Assembly: GCA_905221605.1 (NCBI GenBank)
Contig: CAJNDS010002065.1
Span: forward strand, 329,501 to 393,500
Length of the DNA: 64,000 nt
From: Symbiodinium natans
Lineage: Eukaryota; Sar; Dinophyceae; Suessiales; Symbiodiniaceae
Direction: 5' to 3'
Shown here: positions 19,884 through 30,657 of the stretch, piece after piece
Position numbering within the stretch: position 1 is the stretch's first letter
Layout: each line of letters begins with the position of its first letter
Notes under the pieces: model-generated
What the model was told of the DNA's origin: nothing
The model's input: the letters and a program-made list of their open reading frames with translations, nothing else
Databases searched by the model: none
Made by a program: the position numbers and the translations under genes

Positions 19884-19948
19884 AAGTCTCCACCGGTGTC
19901 AGACACCACTAAGCCGGTGCCGCGCCCCGGCTTGCTGGATGGCCGGCT
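19884..19948 (+). CDS. Putative exon (KSPPVSDTTKPVPRPGLL)
   Basis: Acceptor TTCACAG, donor CT|GTCGAC. Pro/Lys-rich, like other islands carrying Lys-x-Pro-Pro. Confidence 0.45.
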
Positions 19949-21075
19949 GTCGACCCTAAACCCTAAACCCTAAACCCTAAACTCCAAACCCCAAACCCCA
20001 AACCCCAAACCCTAAACCCTAAACCCTAAACCCTAAACCCTAAACCCTAAACCCTAAACCCTAAACCCTAAACCCTAACCCTAAACCCCAAACGCTTAGC
20101 CCTCGAATGCGCGAACTTAGACTGAGGCATTTTGGGAACTGGAAGCACATCTGAAGTGCTATAGGGGAAGTTGGCCGGCTTGTTTTTCTGAGAGTTGGGG
20201 ACTTCGGTGGTTTTCGTAGTTGTTCATCGATGTCGGGCCGTTTTGGGATTTTGGGGCCCCAAGCCCCTCAGCCCCAGAACGCTTAGCCCTAGACGCTCTA
20301 ATGTGTAGGCTCCACCCGGGTTTGGGGTTTCGGGGTTGTCGGATACAGGGTTTCGGGGGGTTTGGGTTTTGGGGTTTGCAGACCATAAAACCCCAAACCC
20401 TAAGCCCTAAAAAAGCACCCTAAACCTTGTATCCTCCAACCCCTAAAGCCCAAACCCCCACACCCCAAACCCATAAAACCCTAACCCCTGACGCCCCCAG
20501 AGCCCTAAACCCTAAACCCTAAACCCTAAACCCTAAACCCTAAACCCCTAAAGCCCGAAAGCCCTTAACCTTGACATGTCCGGGATCGTTGTGGGCTCCG
20601 TGTTCTCTCCTTTGGCAGGGCTCAGGGTTTAGGGTTTGGGGTTTGGGGTTTGGGGTTTAGGGTTTGGGCTTTAGGGTTTGTGGGTTTTGGGGTTTAGGGT
20701 TTGGGGTTGAGGGCTTAGGGTTTGGGGTTTAGAGTTTAGTAGGGTCTGGGCTTGAGGTTTGGGATTTGGGTGCTGCGGTTTGGGGGTTTAGGGAGCGTGG
20801 CGCTTAGGGTTTAGGGTTTAGGGTTTAGGGTTTAGGGTTTGGGGTTCAGGGTTTGTGCTTTGTTTTTTGTCCAGGCGAATTCTTTTCGGGCTGGGCACCT
20901 TAGGGGGCTGTGCGCGTTGCAGGTTTCTAGGGCTTTCAAGGTTTTTGTTTTTCCTCAGGTTCTCCCGACGCCTTCAGCCCTGAACCCTAGGCCCTAAAAC
21001 ACTTAGCCTTTTACCCTAAACCCTAAACCCTAAACCCTTAACCCTATTCCTAGAAGCCCTAAGCCGATCATGCAG

Positions 21076-21119
21076 ATACCCACTTCGCCGTGCCAAAGAC
21101 GCCGCCCCATCCGGCCCCC
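21076..21119 (+). CDS. Putative exon (HFAVPKTPPHPAP)
   Basis: Acceptor ATCATGCAG and donor CCC|GTAGGT. Another frame (RRAKDAAPSGP) is open and fits the phase of 19948 better, so the frame is not settled. Confidence 0.35.
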
Positions 21120-21373
21120 GTAGGTGCCAAGCTGGGGAGGAGGGTTCAGGGTTCAGGTCTAGGGTTCAGGGTTCGGGGTTCAGGGTTCAGGGTTCAGGGC
21201 GCAGGGTTTAGGGTTCAGGGTTTAGGGTTCAGGGTTTAGAGTTCAGGGTTTAGGGCCTGAAGCCCTAAACCCTAAACCCTAAACCTTAAACCCTAAACCC
21301 TAAACCCTAAACCCTAAACCAGATGCTGAGGCTCTGAGCCCTAGGCCCGAAACGAGCTTTGGCTCGGAGGGTG

Positions 21374-21583
21374 TACTTGGAGGTTCAGGGTACTTCGTAA
21401 CCCATGAGTTTCGGGTTTAGGGTTTAGGGTTCAGGGTTTAGGGGACACTTATACCCCCCCCCTTAAGTACCCTAACAGGGTAAGAATTGGGTAAGAATTG
21501 GGATATAGCCATACTTATACCCCTTTTTAAGTACCCTAATCAGGTAAGAATTGGGTTCTAAGTACAGTTATGACCTCCAAGTA
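21374..21583. mobile_element. TIR element, TACTTGGAGGTTC family
   Basis: TACTTGGAGGTTC at the left and GACCTCCAAGTA at the right; the interior has a TTTAGGG patch near 21415-21440 and two GGTAAGAATTGGGT blocks. Confidence 0.65.
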
Positions 21584-22280
21584 GGGGTCTATCGAGGCTT
21601 CAGTGTCTTTAGGGTCTTGCCGCTTTATGACGTCTCGGCGGTGGTTGTTTCGTCGAACTCTCGTTGTTGTAGCAGAGGGTTTGGGGTTTAGGGTTTAGGG
21701 TTTGGGGTTTGGGGTTTGGGGTTTAGGGTTTGGGGTTTGGGGTTTAGGCGGGTTTAGGGAGTGCAGGGTTTCTTGGGGCTAAAGTAGTTGCCTTGCTGAA
21801 CCGCTACCGTGCCAATTTGAAGGTATGAATTTCTTACACTGAAGTACAGAAACCCGAAGCCTTGCACCCTAACCCCCTAAAACCCTAAACCCGTTGAAGC
21901 CCGGGCAAAACTGTAACCTTAAACGCCGCAAAACACCGAGATCCTCCCTCTAGAGGGGCTCTTTTGTTATCTGGGCCTGTGCGAATTTAAGGCTCAATCC
22001 TGCCGCCCCAAGCCCCGCAGAGCCTTTTGCCTCTTAGGAATTGTCCTAAACCAAACCCTTCTAAACCCTCAAAAACCCTCCAAACCCTCTAAAGCCCTCT
22101 AAAGCCCTCTAAAGCCCTCTAAAACCCTCCAAGCCCTCTAAAGCCCTCTACAGCCCTCCAAACTCTCCAAACTCTCCAAACCCTCTGAAAAACCTTCTGA
22201 AAAGCCTTCCTACAAACCTTCTAAACCCAACCGCCCCCCCCCCCCCCCCCCCCCCCCCTTTTTCCCCCCTTTCATGGGAG

Positions 22281-22366
22281 GCGTGCCCGTTCAGCTCCCC
22301 AAAGCGACCGTCAAGGCTCCGCCCGCAGGAGCGCCTTGTCGAAAAACGACAGCTCAGCGGCTTAGG
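22281..22366 (+). CDS. Putative exon with KAPP motif (VQLPKATVKAPPAGAPC)
   Basis: Preceded by an extreme pyrimidine tract (C run from 22233, then TTTTTCCCCCCTTTC) and ended by AGG|GTTTAGGG. The tract is well placed to be the intron's polypyrimidine element. Confidence 0.45.
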
Positions 22367-23160
22367 GTTTCGGGTTTAGGGTTTAGGGTTTGGGGTTTGG
22401 GGTTTAGGGTTTAGGGTTTGGGGTTTAGGGTCTAGGGCTTAGGGTTTCAGGTTTAGGGTTTGGGGTTTGGGGCTTAGGGTTTAGGGTTTGCGGGTTAAGT
22501 TTTTCTAGCCCCAAACCCTTAAACACACTTCAAAGCCCGAAGCCCTGAAACTCAGAATCCGTATACACCTTGGCCCTTGGCAGGCCTTCCCCTTTGCCCT
22601 AACACCACTAAACCCGAAATCTGCAACTCTAAACCCTAAACCCGAAACCCTGAAACCCTAAACCCTAAAGGCCCTTTCAACCCTCGACTCGGAAGCCATA
22701 CGGAACCCAGCTTGAGAGTCTAAACCCTAAACGCTCAACCATAAACCCTAAACCTGAGCCCTAAACCCGACATCCGAAACGCTAACCCTTAAGCCCTCGG
22801 TGCCGTTTGATCCAACAGAAGATAAGCTCACCAAAATCCCGTTCAGTCCCGCAGGGTCCAGGGTGGGAGGGGTTAGGGTTTAGGGTTCAGGGTTTGGGGT
22901 CTATGATAAGAGTCTCTTGTTTAGGATTCTTGGGTTTAGGGTTCGGGTTTTGCGTTCTCTCGTTAGGAGCCTCTCAAGGCATTTCTTCTTCGGGTAGCGG
23001 GTCTCGCGTGAGCCTCCCTTAACCCCCAAGCCCCAAATGCACATCCCGTGCTGCACGTCCCACGCCACAAATGCCTCAGAACCGTCCTCGCCCCCTTAGA
23101 AACCCTCCAGAAGTGTGGTGGTGCGCCAATGCCGAGGCACGACCTCCCTGGTTCTCGCAG

Positions 23161-23577
23161 ACGGCACCGCAGCCAGCGCATCGGCCGACGTCGCAGCCAG
23201 CACCGCATCCAGCACCGCATTCAGCGCCGCATTCGGCGCCGCAGCCTCTGCAGCAGCCAGCATTGCAACAAGTCCAGCAGCCAGCGCGGCAGCCCGTGCA
23301 GCCGCCAGCGCCGCAGCCGGTGCAGCAGCCAGCGCCGCAGCCAGCGCCGCGGCCAGTGCATCATGCGCCAGCACCGCCGCCAGCACAGCAGCCAGCGCCG
23401 TACCCAGCAGTGCAGCCAGCGGTGCAGCCAGCGGTGCAGCCAGCAGTGCAGCCAGCGGTGCAGCCAGCGGTGCAGCAGGCTGTGCCGCAGCCAGCCCCTC
23501 AGCCAGCACCGCAGCCATCGCCGCACAGCCGCATCCAAGCCACAAAGTTACCTCAAGAACCCAAGGCCTACTACTAG
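23161..23577 (+). CDS. Low-complexity Pro/Gln/Ala repeat exon, 138 codons
   Basis: Acceptor CCTGGTTCTCGCAG at 23147-23160 opens a frame of QPAPQPAP-type repeats, including a block of six PAVQ units (about 23407-23470), ending KLPQEPKAYY and a TAG at 23575-23577. All three plus frames are open because the repeat period is a multiple of three; this one is chosen for its acceptor phase and its end. CTAG|GTCATA could instead be a donor. Likely a disordered spacer. Confidence 0.45.
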   Translation, partial: TAPQPAHRPTSQPAPHPAPHSAPHSAPQPLQQPALQQVQQPARQPVQPPAPQPVQQPAPQPAPRPVHHAPAPPPAQQPAPYPAVQPAVQPAVQPAVQPAVQPAVQQAVPQPAPQPAPQPSPHSRIQATKLPQEPKAYY

Positions 23578-24263
23578 GTCATAATCATGAAGCCCTTGGT
23601 AGGATTTGAAAGCTCGTTGCCAGCTCTAAGTAGGGAATTGGGGCACTTGCGTACCTTCTATCAGTACCTCGAGTTTCACTTGGCCCAGACAGCACCCAAA
23701 CCCTCTAAACCCTGTAAGCGCTAAATCCCCTAACCCTAAACCCTAAACCCTAAACCCTAAACCCTAAACCCTAAACCCTAAACCCTAAACCCTAAACCCA
23801 AAACCCTAAACCCTAAACCCTAAACCCTAAACCCTAAACCCTAAACCAGAAAGCAACCACCTTACACCCCCGCCAATCCCCAGGCAGCTCCACAGCAGGA
23901 CCTCTCAAGTACCCAGGTTTGTAGGTTTAGGGCTTAGGATTTAGGGTTTAGGGTTTAGGGTTTAGGGCTTTGAGCTTCTACCTGCGGGGAGCGCTGAGGG
24001 TTTGGGGTTTGCCTTTTCTTGCTGCAGGCCTTGGGGTCCCTGGCGGGTCGAAAGAGACCCTAGACCCTAAACCCCAAACCCCAAACCCCAAACCCCAAAC
24101 CCCAAAGCCTAAACCCTAAACCCTAAACCCCAGAAGGCCCCAGCAAGTCCCAAACGCACCAGGGTGGCGGGCCTCACACCACATGCAGCTGCCGTGCAGC
24201 CAGGTCGGTCGCGGGGTCCTAGGTAGGATTTCGAAGGTCACTGATAAACCTTAAAATCAAGCC

Positions 24264-24494
24264 CACTTGGAGGTTCATGGGTAGTCAGAAGTAGGGTGAT
24301 GAGTCTGGCAGCTCTACATGTAGAAACCCCATCCAGGGTATTTATGATCTTACTTATACCTACTTGGAGGGTCAGGCCACTACAAGTGTAGTTACAACCC
24401 ACATTTAAGCCCCTTAAGTACTCCCAAAAGCGTTATAATTGGGCTGTCAGTACAGTGATATGTGGGCTACTAAGTACCATATACCTCCAAGTAG
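24264..24494. mobile_element. TIR element, TACTTGGAGGTTC family
   Basis: Left CACTTGGAGGTTCATGG, right ATACCTCCAAGTAG; a further ACTTGGAGGGTCAG at 24363 suggests a nested or composite copy. Directly followed by a CCCTAAA array. Confidence 0.65.
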
Positions 24495-25035
24495 CCCTAA
24501 ACCCTAAACCCTAAACCCTAAACCCTAAACCCTAAACCCTAAACCCTAAACCCTAAACCCTAAACCCTAAACCCTAAAACCTAAACCCTAAACCCTTAAC
24601 CCAAAAAAAACAGCCCAGACTCCAGCCCCCGCTTCGTTCTTCACGTTGCAGCAACGAAGGCGTATCATCCCGCCCCCCACCCATCAAGACCGACATGGGG
24701 GTTTACCATAAATGAGGGTTTAGGGTTTAGGGTTCGGGTTTCGACCCAAATAGTAGGATTTTTGTGTAATAAGGACCCCCTTGAGGTACCCCTCATTTGT
24801 GAAACCCGGGAAGGGGACTGAGGGTTTAGGGCTTAGGGCTTAGGGTTTAGGGTGTAGGGTTTAGGGTTTAGGGATACGGGTGATTTTGAGCAGGATGTCT
24901 GTTGGGTGTAGGGATTCAGGTGATGGGTTTGGGGGGGCTGAAGGCCAGTTGTCGGCTTCAGCTCCTATGCCCCGCAGCCGCAGCTCTTCACCCCTGTCCA
25001 ACCCTAAACCCAAAACCCTCAACCCTAAACCCTAC

Positions 25036-25325
25036 TAAACCCTATAAACCCTACAAACCCTATAAACCCTATAAACCCCATAAACCCTACAAACCCTACA
25101 AACCCTATAAACCCTATAAACCCCATAAACCCTATAAACCCTAGAAACCCTAGAAACCCTACAAACCCTACAAACCCTATAAACCCTCTAAACCCTATAA
25201 ACCCTATGGACCCTATAAACCCTAGAAACCCTCTAAACCCTATACACCCTATAAACCCTATAAACCCTATAAAACCCTATAAAAACCCTATAAAACCCTA
25301 TAAAAACCCTATAAACCCTAAACCT
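25036..25325 (+). repeat. Decamer array AAACCCTATA
   Basis: A 10-bp derivative of the telomere unit (AAACCCTAYA) repeated nearly 30 times; the KPYKPYKP ORF is a by-product. Confidence 0.95.
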
Positions 25326-25333
25326 CCATCTAG

Positions 25334-25429
25334 GCGGTGGTCCCCCGGCGCCTGCCGATGGCTCGCCCAAGAGGAAGGCGCCGCCGCCTAGCGCCTCGCC
25401 CGCAGCCTCCTCGAGTTGCGGGGACCAGC
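25334..25429 (+). CDS. Putative exon with SPKRKAPPP
   Basis: Acceptor CTCCATCTAG and donor CAGC|GTTTAGGG. Reads GGPPAPADGSPKRKAPPPS..., basic and proline-rich with a possible nuclear-localisation cluster (KRK). Shares KAPP with several other islands. Confidence 0.5.
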
Positions 25430-26279
25430 GTTTAGGGTTTAGGGCTAGGGTTTAGGGTTTAGGGTTAGGGTTTAGGGTTTAGGGTTTAGGGTTTCGGGTT
25501 TAGGGTTTAGGGTTTAGGGTTTATTCCCCAAAACCTCAGCCCAAAATCCTAAGCAACCCTGAGCAACGCTAAGCCACTCAACAGCCCGAAGCCCTAAACT
25601 TGAACCTCAAGCCCAATAGCACCCAGAGAACCCTAAAAGCAGGGTTTAGGGTTTAGGGTTTAGGGTTTAGGTCTTAGGGTTCAGGGTTTAGGGTTTAGGA
25701 CCTTAACTTCAGGCTCTTTTGGGCTTCTGAGGGCTGGCCCCTCATTCCGCGTGAGGTTGAAGGGGTGAGGGGTTAGGGTTGAGGGGATCCGGAGAGCCCG
25801 AGCCTGAATCTACACCTCAGACCTCTAACCCTGCCTGGGGCCCTCCAACCTAGAGCCTAAGGCCTAGAGCCGAAACCCTGGACCCTGGACACCCTAAACC
25901 CTAAACCCTAAACCCTAAACCCTAAACCCTAAACCCTAAACCCTAAACCCTAAACCCTAAACCCTAAACCCTAAACCCTAAACCCGAGACCCGCTCTTTC
26001 TCGGGACGTCTGGCTCACAGCTTGGGGTTTAGAGTAATCCCTAAACCAAAAACCCTGTCTCAACCCTTGGTCCTAGACCCTAAACCCTAAACCCTAAACC
26101 CTAAACCCTAAACCCTAATTTACAGGGTTTGTAGGGCTCACAAGGTTACGTGTTCGGGTTTATAGGAGTTTACAGGGTTTGTAGGGTTCTAAATGGTTTC
26201 TTGGATTTGGTTTGTAGGGTTCATAGGGTTACGTGTTCGGGTTTATGCCATGTAGGTTACGGTGTTTTATATGGTTTAG

Positions 26280-26344
26280 GAAGCACGGAAGCGGGCCCGC
26301 ACTACAGACTGCCTAAGCGGTGCAAAGCCCCAGAAGCCCGATGG
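26280..26344 (+). CDS. Putative exon (PHYRLPKRCKAPEARW)
   Basis: The acceptor is TTTAG from the preceding repeat-like sequence (GGTTTAG|GAAGC) and the donor is TGG|GTTAGG. Contains CKAP again. Leaves in phase 0. Confidence 0.45.
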
Positions 26345-26402
26345 GTTAGGGTTCAGGGCATAGGGTCTAGGGTTTAGGGTTTAGGGTTTAGGGTTCATGG
26401 AG

Positions 26403-26490
26403 TCGCTGCCGGTTTGTCCGGAGCCGCTGCGCGTGCCGCAGTCGCTCTGCGGCTGCTGGGAGCGGGCGTACATCCGGCAGACGCGGCCCG
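26403..26490 (+). CDS. Putative exon (SLPVCPEPLRVPQSL)
   Basis: A clear protein-like island continuing CGCWERAYIRQTRP. An ATG at 26397 precedes it in frame, so this could also be a first exon. Donor G|GTCCTT at 26491, or further right. Confidence 0.45.
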
Positions 26491-27063
26491 GTCCTTTTGG
26501 GGGGCTTTAGGGGGTTTAGGGTTTGGGGTTTAGGGTTTAGGGTTTAGGGAAGGTTTTGGGTTTGAGGTTTGGGGGTTTAGGGTTTAGGGGTTTAGGGGTT
26601 TAGGGGTTTAGGGGTTTAGGGGTTTGGGGGTTTGGGGGTTTGGGAGTTTGGGGGTTTGGGGGTTTGGGGGTTTGGGGGTTTGGGGGTTTGGGGGTTTAGG
26701 TTTTAGGGAAGGTTTTGGGTTTGAGGTTTGGGGGTTTAGGGTTTCAGGTGTTTAGGGTTTAGGGTTTAGGGATGCGGGGGTACTTGAGGGGGATAAGGGA
26801 TTGGGGTTTACTTGAGGGGGTTTAGGGGTTAGGGTTTACTTTCGGGGGTTTCGGGATTCGGGTTTACCTCAGGGGGTATGGGGATTAGGGTTTAGGGCGG
26901 TTCCCAAGCCCCACACCCTAAACCCTAAACCCTAAACTCTAAACCCTAAACCCTAAACCCTAAACCCTAAACCCTAAACCCTAAACCCTAAACTCTAAGC
27001 CCTACCTAAACCCTAAAAGGAGCAAGGCCGTTCGCCTAGAGTTCCCCCTCCCCTCTCCCAAGA

Positions 27064-27116
27064 CGATTCGCGCCTTGGTTTACCGGAGTCTGATCTCCTG
27101 GCATGGGCCAATGGGG
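27064..27116 (+). CDS. Putative exon after a pyrimidine-rich acceptor
   Basis: CCCCCTCCCCTCTCCCAAG precedes it and GG|GTTTAGGG ends it. Two frames are open: TIRALVYRSLISWHG and DSRLGLPESDLLAWAN. The first fits the next island's phase, the second the previous one's. Confidence 0.4.
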
Positions 27117-27216
27117 TTTAGGGTTTAGGGTTTAGGGTGTAGGGTTTGGGGTTTAGGGTTTAGGGTTCGGGGTCCTGGGGCGTTTGTTGGGGCACCTTCA
27201 CTGAACAGGGGGTCAG

Positions 27217-27295
27217 GGAAGAGGAAGACGCTGCCACAGACCCCCTCACAAAACCCACGTACATGCAGGAATGCCGATACCGCCAAGGGCTGTAG
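27217..27295 (+). CDS. Candidate terminal exon (EEEDAATDPLTKPTYMQE)
   Basis: Acceptor GGGGGTCAG. 25 codons ending in TAG at 27293-27295. Phase would accept two bases from 27116. Confidence 0.35.
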
Positions 27296-27495
27296 GAACG
27301 ATTTGTGTTTCTTTTTTTAAGCCCTAAACCCTAAACCCTAAACCCTAAACCCTAAACCCTAAACCCTAAACCCTAAACCCTAAACCCTAAACCCTAAACC
27401 CTAAACCCTAAACCCTAAACCCTAAACCCTAAACCCTGAGGGCCCAGGGTTGACAGGGTTTAAGGTTAGGGTTCGGAGGCTTGCAAACCCCGCAG

Positions 27496-27564
27496 AATCC
27501 CCCAGGTTTCGTGAGCCCCGTGCGACGGACACCACGGGCCGCGTCTTGTACCTTCAGGCAGAGG
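27496..27564 (+). CDS. Putative exon (SPRFREPRATDTTGRVL)
   Basis: Acceptor AACCCCGCAG and donor GAGG|GTTTAGGG. One strong frame, ending YLQAE. Function unknown. Confidence 0.5.
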
Positions 27565-27942
27565 GTTTAGGGTTTAGGGTTTAGGGTTTAGGGTTTAGGG
27601 TTTTGGGCGGGTGTCGGGATCTTCGAGGTTCAGAGCTTAGGGCTTAGTGGTTAATTGGGGTTTAGGATGTAGTTTAGGGTGATTCTGTGTTTTTTTTGTT
27701 TGGCTTGTGGCGCTGCAGGGATTCTAGGATTCTAGGGGTTGAGGGGGTCAGGCGTTCAATCATCCCCTTCGTGCTAAAGACCTAGACCCTTAAACCCGAA
27801 ACTCTAAGCTGGTCCAACATCTAGGTCAGCCCCCAGGTTCGAGGTCCCCTTTCTTCAGACCGGTTTAGGGTTTAGGGTTTCGGGTTTAGGGTTTCGGGTT
27901 TAGGGTTTAGGGTTTCGGGTTTCGGGTTTCGGGTTCCCGCAG

Positions 27943-28026
27943 GCCCCGGACGGCGTGTGCGTGGACGCACGCATCGACGACAGCGGGGCTGGTGGCCACG
28001 AATGCTTCGTTGGCTCACTTGCTCGG
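27943..28026 (+). CDS. Putative exon (APDGVCVDARIDDSGAGG)
   Basis: Acceptor GGTTCCCGCAG, donor CGG|GTTTCC; 28 codons, phase 0 on both sides, ending HECFVGSLAR. A 7-codon candidate (ITTHAPE, 28281-28301, donor GAG|GTTCAA) may follow. Confidence 0.55.
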
Positions 28027-28552
28027 GTTTCCCTAAACCCTACTTAATGTCATTTTGTCAATGCTCACTCCTCAATCATCAGAGCCATATCCCAATCAGG
28101 AGTCCATCGAGCCCCAGGAAAGCCCTAATCCGAAACCCTGAATCCCTACAGGCTTGTAGGCCCTATGGCCCTAGGTTTTAGGGTTTAGGCTATAAGCCCT
28201 ATCGGCCCGAAACCCTGAATCCTGAATTTTTACCCGCAACCCGCAAGCCGCCACACTAGAAAAAGTTGGAAACCGGCCAGATCACCACGCATGCGCCCGA
28301 GGTTCAAAGGAGTCGTGTGGGATTTAGGGAAGCAAGGTTCCTAAACTCTCGACCCTAAACCCTAAACCCTAAACCCTAAACCCTAAACCCTAAACCCTAA
28401 ACCCTAAACCCTAAACCCTAAACCCTAAACCCTAAACCCCAAATCCCAAACCCCAAACCCCAAATCCCAAACCCCAAACCCCAAACCCTAAACCCTAGAC
28501 CCTAAACCCTAAACCCTAGGCCCTAGGCCCTGAGCCTGAAGCCCTCGTCAAG

Positions 28553-28630
28553 AACGAAGGCTTCTTGGGCTTCGCCGTCTGGGACGCCCTGGGGGGCATC
28601 CTCAGCTGGCACACCGCCGTGGTTTTCGAG
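28553..28630 (+). CDS. Putative exon (NEGFLGFAVWDALGGILS)
   Basis: Acceptor CCTCGTCAAG, donor GAG|GTTCGG; 26 codons, phase 0 on both sides. Hydrophobic, ending WHTAVVFE. Fits between 28026 and 29507. Confidence 0.55.
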
Positions 28631-29506
28631 GTTCGGAGACGCAGTGCTGAAGCCCTTCAACTCGGGTACCCCTAGGGTACCCCTAAATATCCCTACATAT
28701 CCCTACATGTCCTTAAATATCCCAAAAGATCCCAACATGTCGCTAAATATCCCGAAATATCCCTTAGGTATGCCTAAATATCCCTAAATTTCCCGAAATG
28801 TCCTTAAATATCCCCAAATCTCCTTAATATATCCCTGAATATCCCGAAATCCTAAACCCGCATCTCCGGGAAGTGCCTTTCCTTCGACCCTTGAAGCCCG
28901 CATCCCCTATAGCCATGGCAGCCCCAAATCCCAAAACACCCGAAGGCTAAAAGGGTTCCTGCGGGTTTAGGCTTTCTGTAGGGTTTAGGGTTTAGGGTTT
29001 AGGGTTTAGGGTTCAGGGTTGGAGTTTCTAAGCGTAGGCGTACCTTGTCTGGGTCAAGGTTTGAGATCAGTGTAGCTTTCTGAAGGTCGGGCTTCTACAT
29101 TGCTGCTATACCCAAGGAGCCACGAGGATCTGTTTACCGAGGGAAACCGAGATTTCGGGGGAACATTCCTTGACCACTTCGACACCCAACAAAAACAACA
29201 CCAGCCCTAACACCTGTAAACGCTAGGCTCCCTGGACCCTAGACCCAAAAACCCAAACCCTAGTTAAACCCAAACCCCAAACCCCAAACCCCAAAGCCCT
29301 ACACCCAAACCCCAAAATTTCCCCAACCCTGAGCCCCAAACCCCTAAAACCTTACCGCCCCAAACCAAAACCCTACACCCTACACCCCAAACCCTCTAAT
29401 CTTTAAACCCTAAACCGTAAACCCTAAACCCTAAACCCTAAACCCTAAACCCTAAACCCCAAACCCTAAACCCTAAACCCTAAACCCTAAACCCTAGCGT
29501 CTCCAG

Positions 29507-29604
29507 GCTGGTGGCTCGGGGGCGCCGGCGGACCTGGCGCCCGCGCTCGCGCGCTGCGCGCGGAAGGCCGTGGAGGCGCCTCAGGAGACCGAGGCCCGGA
29601 GCGG
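29507..29604 (+). CDS. Putative exon (APADLAPALARCARKA)
   Basis: Acceptor GCGTCTCCAG and donor GG|GTAGGG. Ala-rich helix ending VEAPQETEARS. Enters in phase 0, leaves two bases. The following intron starts with a long run of perfect TTTAGGG units. Confidence 0.6.
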
Positions 29605-29927
29605 GTAGGGTTTAGGGTTTAGGGTTTAGGGTTTAGGGTTTAGGGTTTAGGGTTTAGGGTTTAGGGTTTAGGGTTTAGGGTTTAGGGTTTAGGGTTTAGG
29701 GTTTAGGGTTTAGGGTTTGGGCTCTTGTGTTGGGGTCTATTTGTTGGCTCAGGCTCTCATGCCTTGACTTTGGCCCGCACCGAACAGCCGAAAACCCTAA
29801 GCCGTAATCCCCAAAGCCCTAAAGCCCTAAACCCTAAACACTAAACCCTAAACCCTAAACCCTAAAGCCCTAAAGCCCTAAAGCCCTAAAGCCCTAAAGC
29901 CCTAAAGCCCTAAAGCCCTTAAGGCCT

Positions 29928-30119
29928 TGCTTGGAGGTTCACGGGCAGTTCTACGTAGGATTTATCCGTACCCTAATAGGGTTAGAGGTAGGGTTGCCAT
30001 ACTTACTTGCAACCCTGCTTGTAACTACCCATCTTTCAGCCACCCTAAACCCTACTTATAACCTTCTTTTTCTCTGCCCTAAACCCCTACTTATAACTAC
30101 CCATGAACCCTCCAAGGTA
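29928..30119. mobile_element. TIR element, TACTTGGAGGTTC family
   Basis: Left TGCTTGGAGGTTCACGGG, right CCATGAACCCTCCAAGGTA. Preceded by the variant array CCCTAAAG. Confidence 0.6.
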
Positions 30120-30134
30120 CAGCTCTAAAACCCT

Positions 30135-30275
30135 CACTTGGAGGTTCGGGTGCTTAGTAAACCATTATCAGTGTAGTTATAACCCACATAGAGGCCCCGT
30201 AAGTACCTTAATAGGGTTATAATTGGGTGATAAGAACAGTTAGAATTGGGTTACTACGTACCATGAACCAAGTGG
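30135..30275. mobile_element. TIR element, TACTTGGAGGTTC family
   Basis: Left CACTTGGAGGTTC, right CCATGAACCAAGTGG, with AATAGGGTTATAATTGGGT inside. It lies 16 bp from the previous copy and is followed by a CCCTAAA array. Confidence 0.65.
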
Positions 30276-30516
30276 CCCTAAACCCTAAACCCTAAACCCT
30301 AAACCCTAAACCCTAAACCCTAAACCCTAAACCCTAAACCCTAAACCCTAAACCCTAAACCCTAAACCCTAAACCCTAAACCCTAAACCCTGAACCTTAA
30401 ACCCTGAACCCCAAACCCTAAACCCTAAACCCTAAACCCTAAACCCTAAACCCTAAACCCTAAACCCTAAACCCTAAACCCTAAACCCTAAATAAACCCT
30501 AAACCCTAAACCCAAG

Positions 30517-30606
30517 GACCGCGGCCGCGTCACCTGGGAGACGGAGCCCACAGCCTGGATCGAGACCGATCCACAGGGGGGCAGCTCCGTGCTGGAGGAG
30601 CGGTGG
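30517..30606 (+). CDS. Putative exon interrupted by an insertion (DRGRVTWETEPTAWIETD)
   Basis: Thirty codons ending GGSSVLEERW, then straight into TTTAGGG repeats. The last 24 nt recur at 31719, where the reading continues EERWVRRSAKHTG. The array plus LINE between them appears to have been inserted into this exon. Confidence 0.55.
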
Positions 30607-30657
30607 GTTTAGGGTTTAGGGTTTAGGGTTTAGGGTTTAGGGTTTAGGGTTTAGGGT

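Larger units (their letters stand above)
14723..20160. repeat. Telomere-like arrays in both orientations between islands
   Basis: Arrays include CCCTAAA at 14723-14905, TTTAGGG at 15268-15310, 15410-15495 and 15570-15650, mixed at 16300-16500, TTTAGGG at 16785-16970, CCCTAAA at 17022-17085 and 18792-18910, and CCCTAAA near 19575 and 19965-20085. Apart from the exon candidates listed, the unique spacers of 50-250 bp carry nothing recognised. Confidence 0.9.
20380..25035. repeat. Telomere-like arrays, mixed variants
   Basis: CCCTAAA (20510-20550, 21260-21320, 23735-23850, 24495-24600), TTTAGGG/TTTGGGG (20620-20860, 21675-21750, 22365-22490), CCCTCTAAAG (22070-22150), and a C-run at 22233-22258. 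Spacers not listed as exons hold nothing recognised. Confidence 0.85.
25430..30480. repeat. Telomere-like arrays, both orientations
   Basis: Long perfect blocks: CCCTAAA at 25892-25985, 27320-27437, 28355-28440 and 30277-30480; TTTAGGG at 29606-29720. Octamer/G-rich variants TTTAGGGG and TTTGGGGG at 26575-26700; CCCTAAAG at 29862-29922. A degenerate ATATCCCTAA patch lies at 28680-28860. Confidence 0.9.

Noticed and set aside
24902-25391. KPYKPYKP repeat ORFs
   Set aside because: Translations of the AAACCCTATA decamer array; only the island at 25334 is kept.
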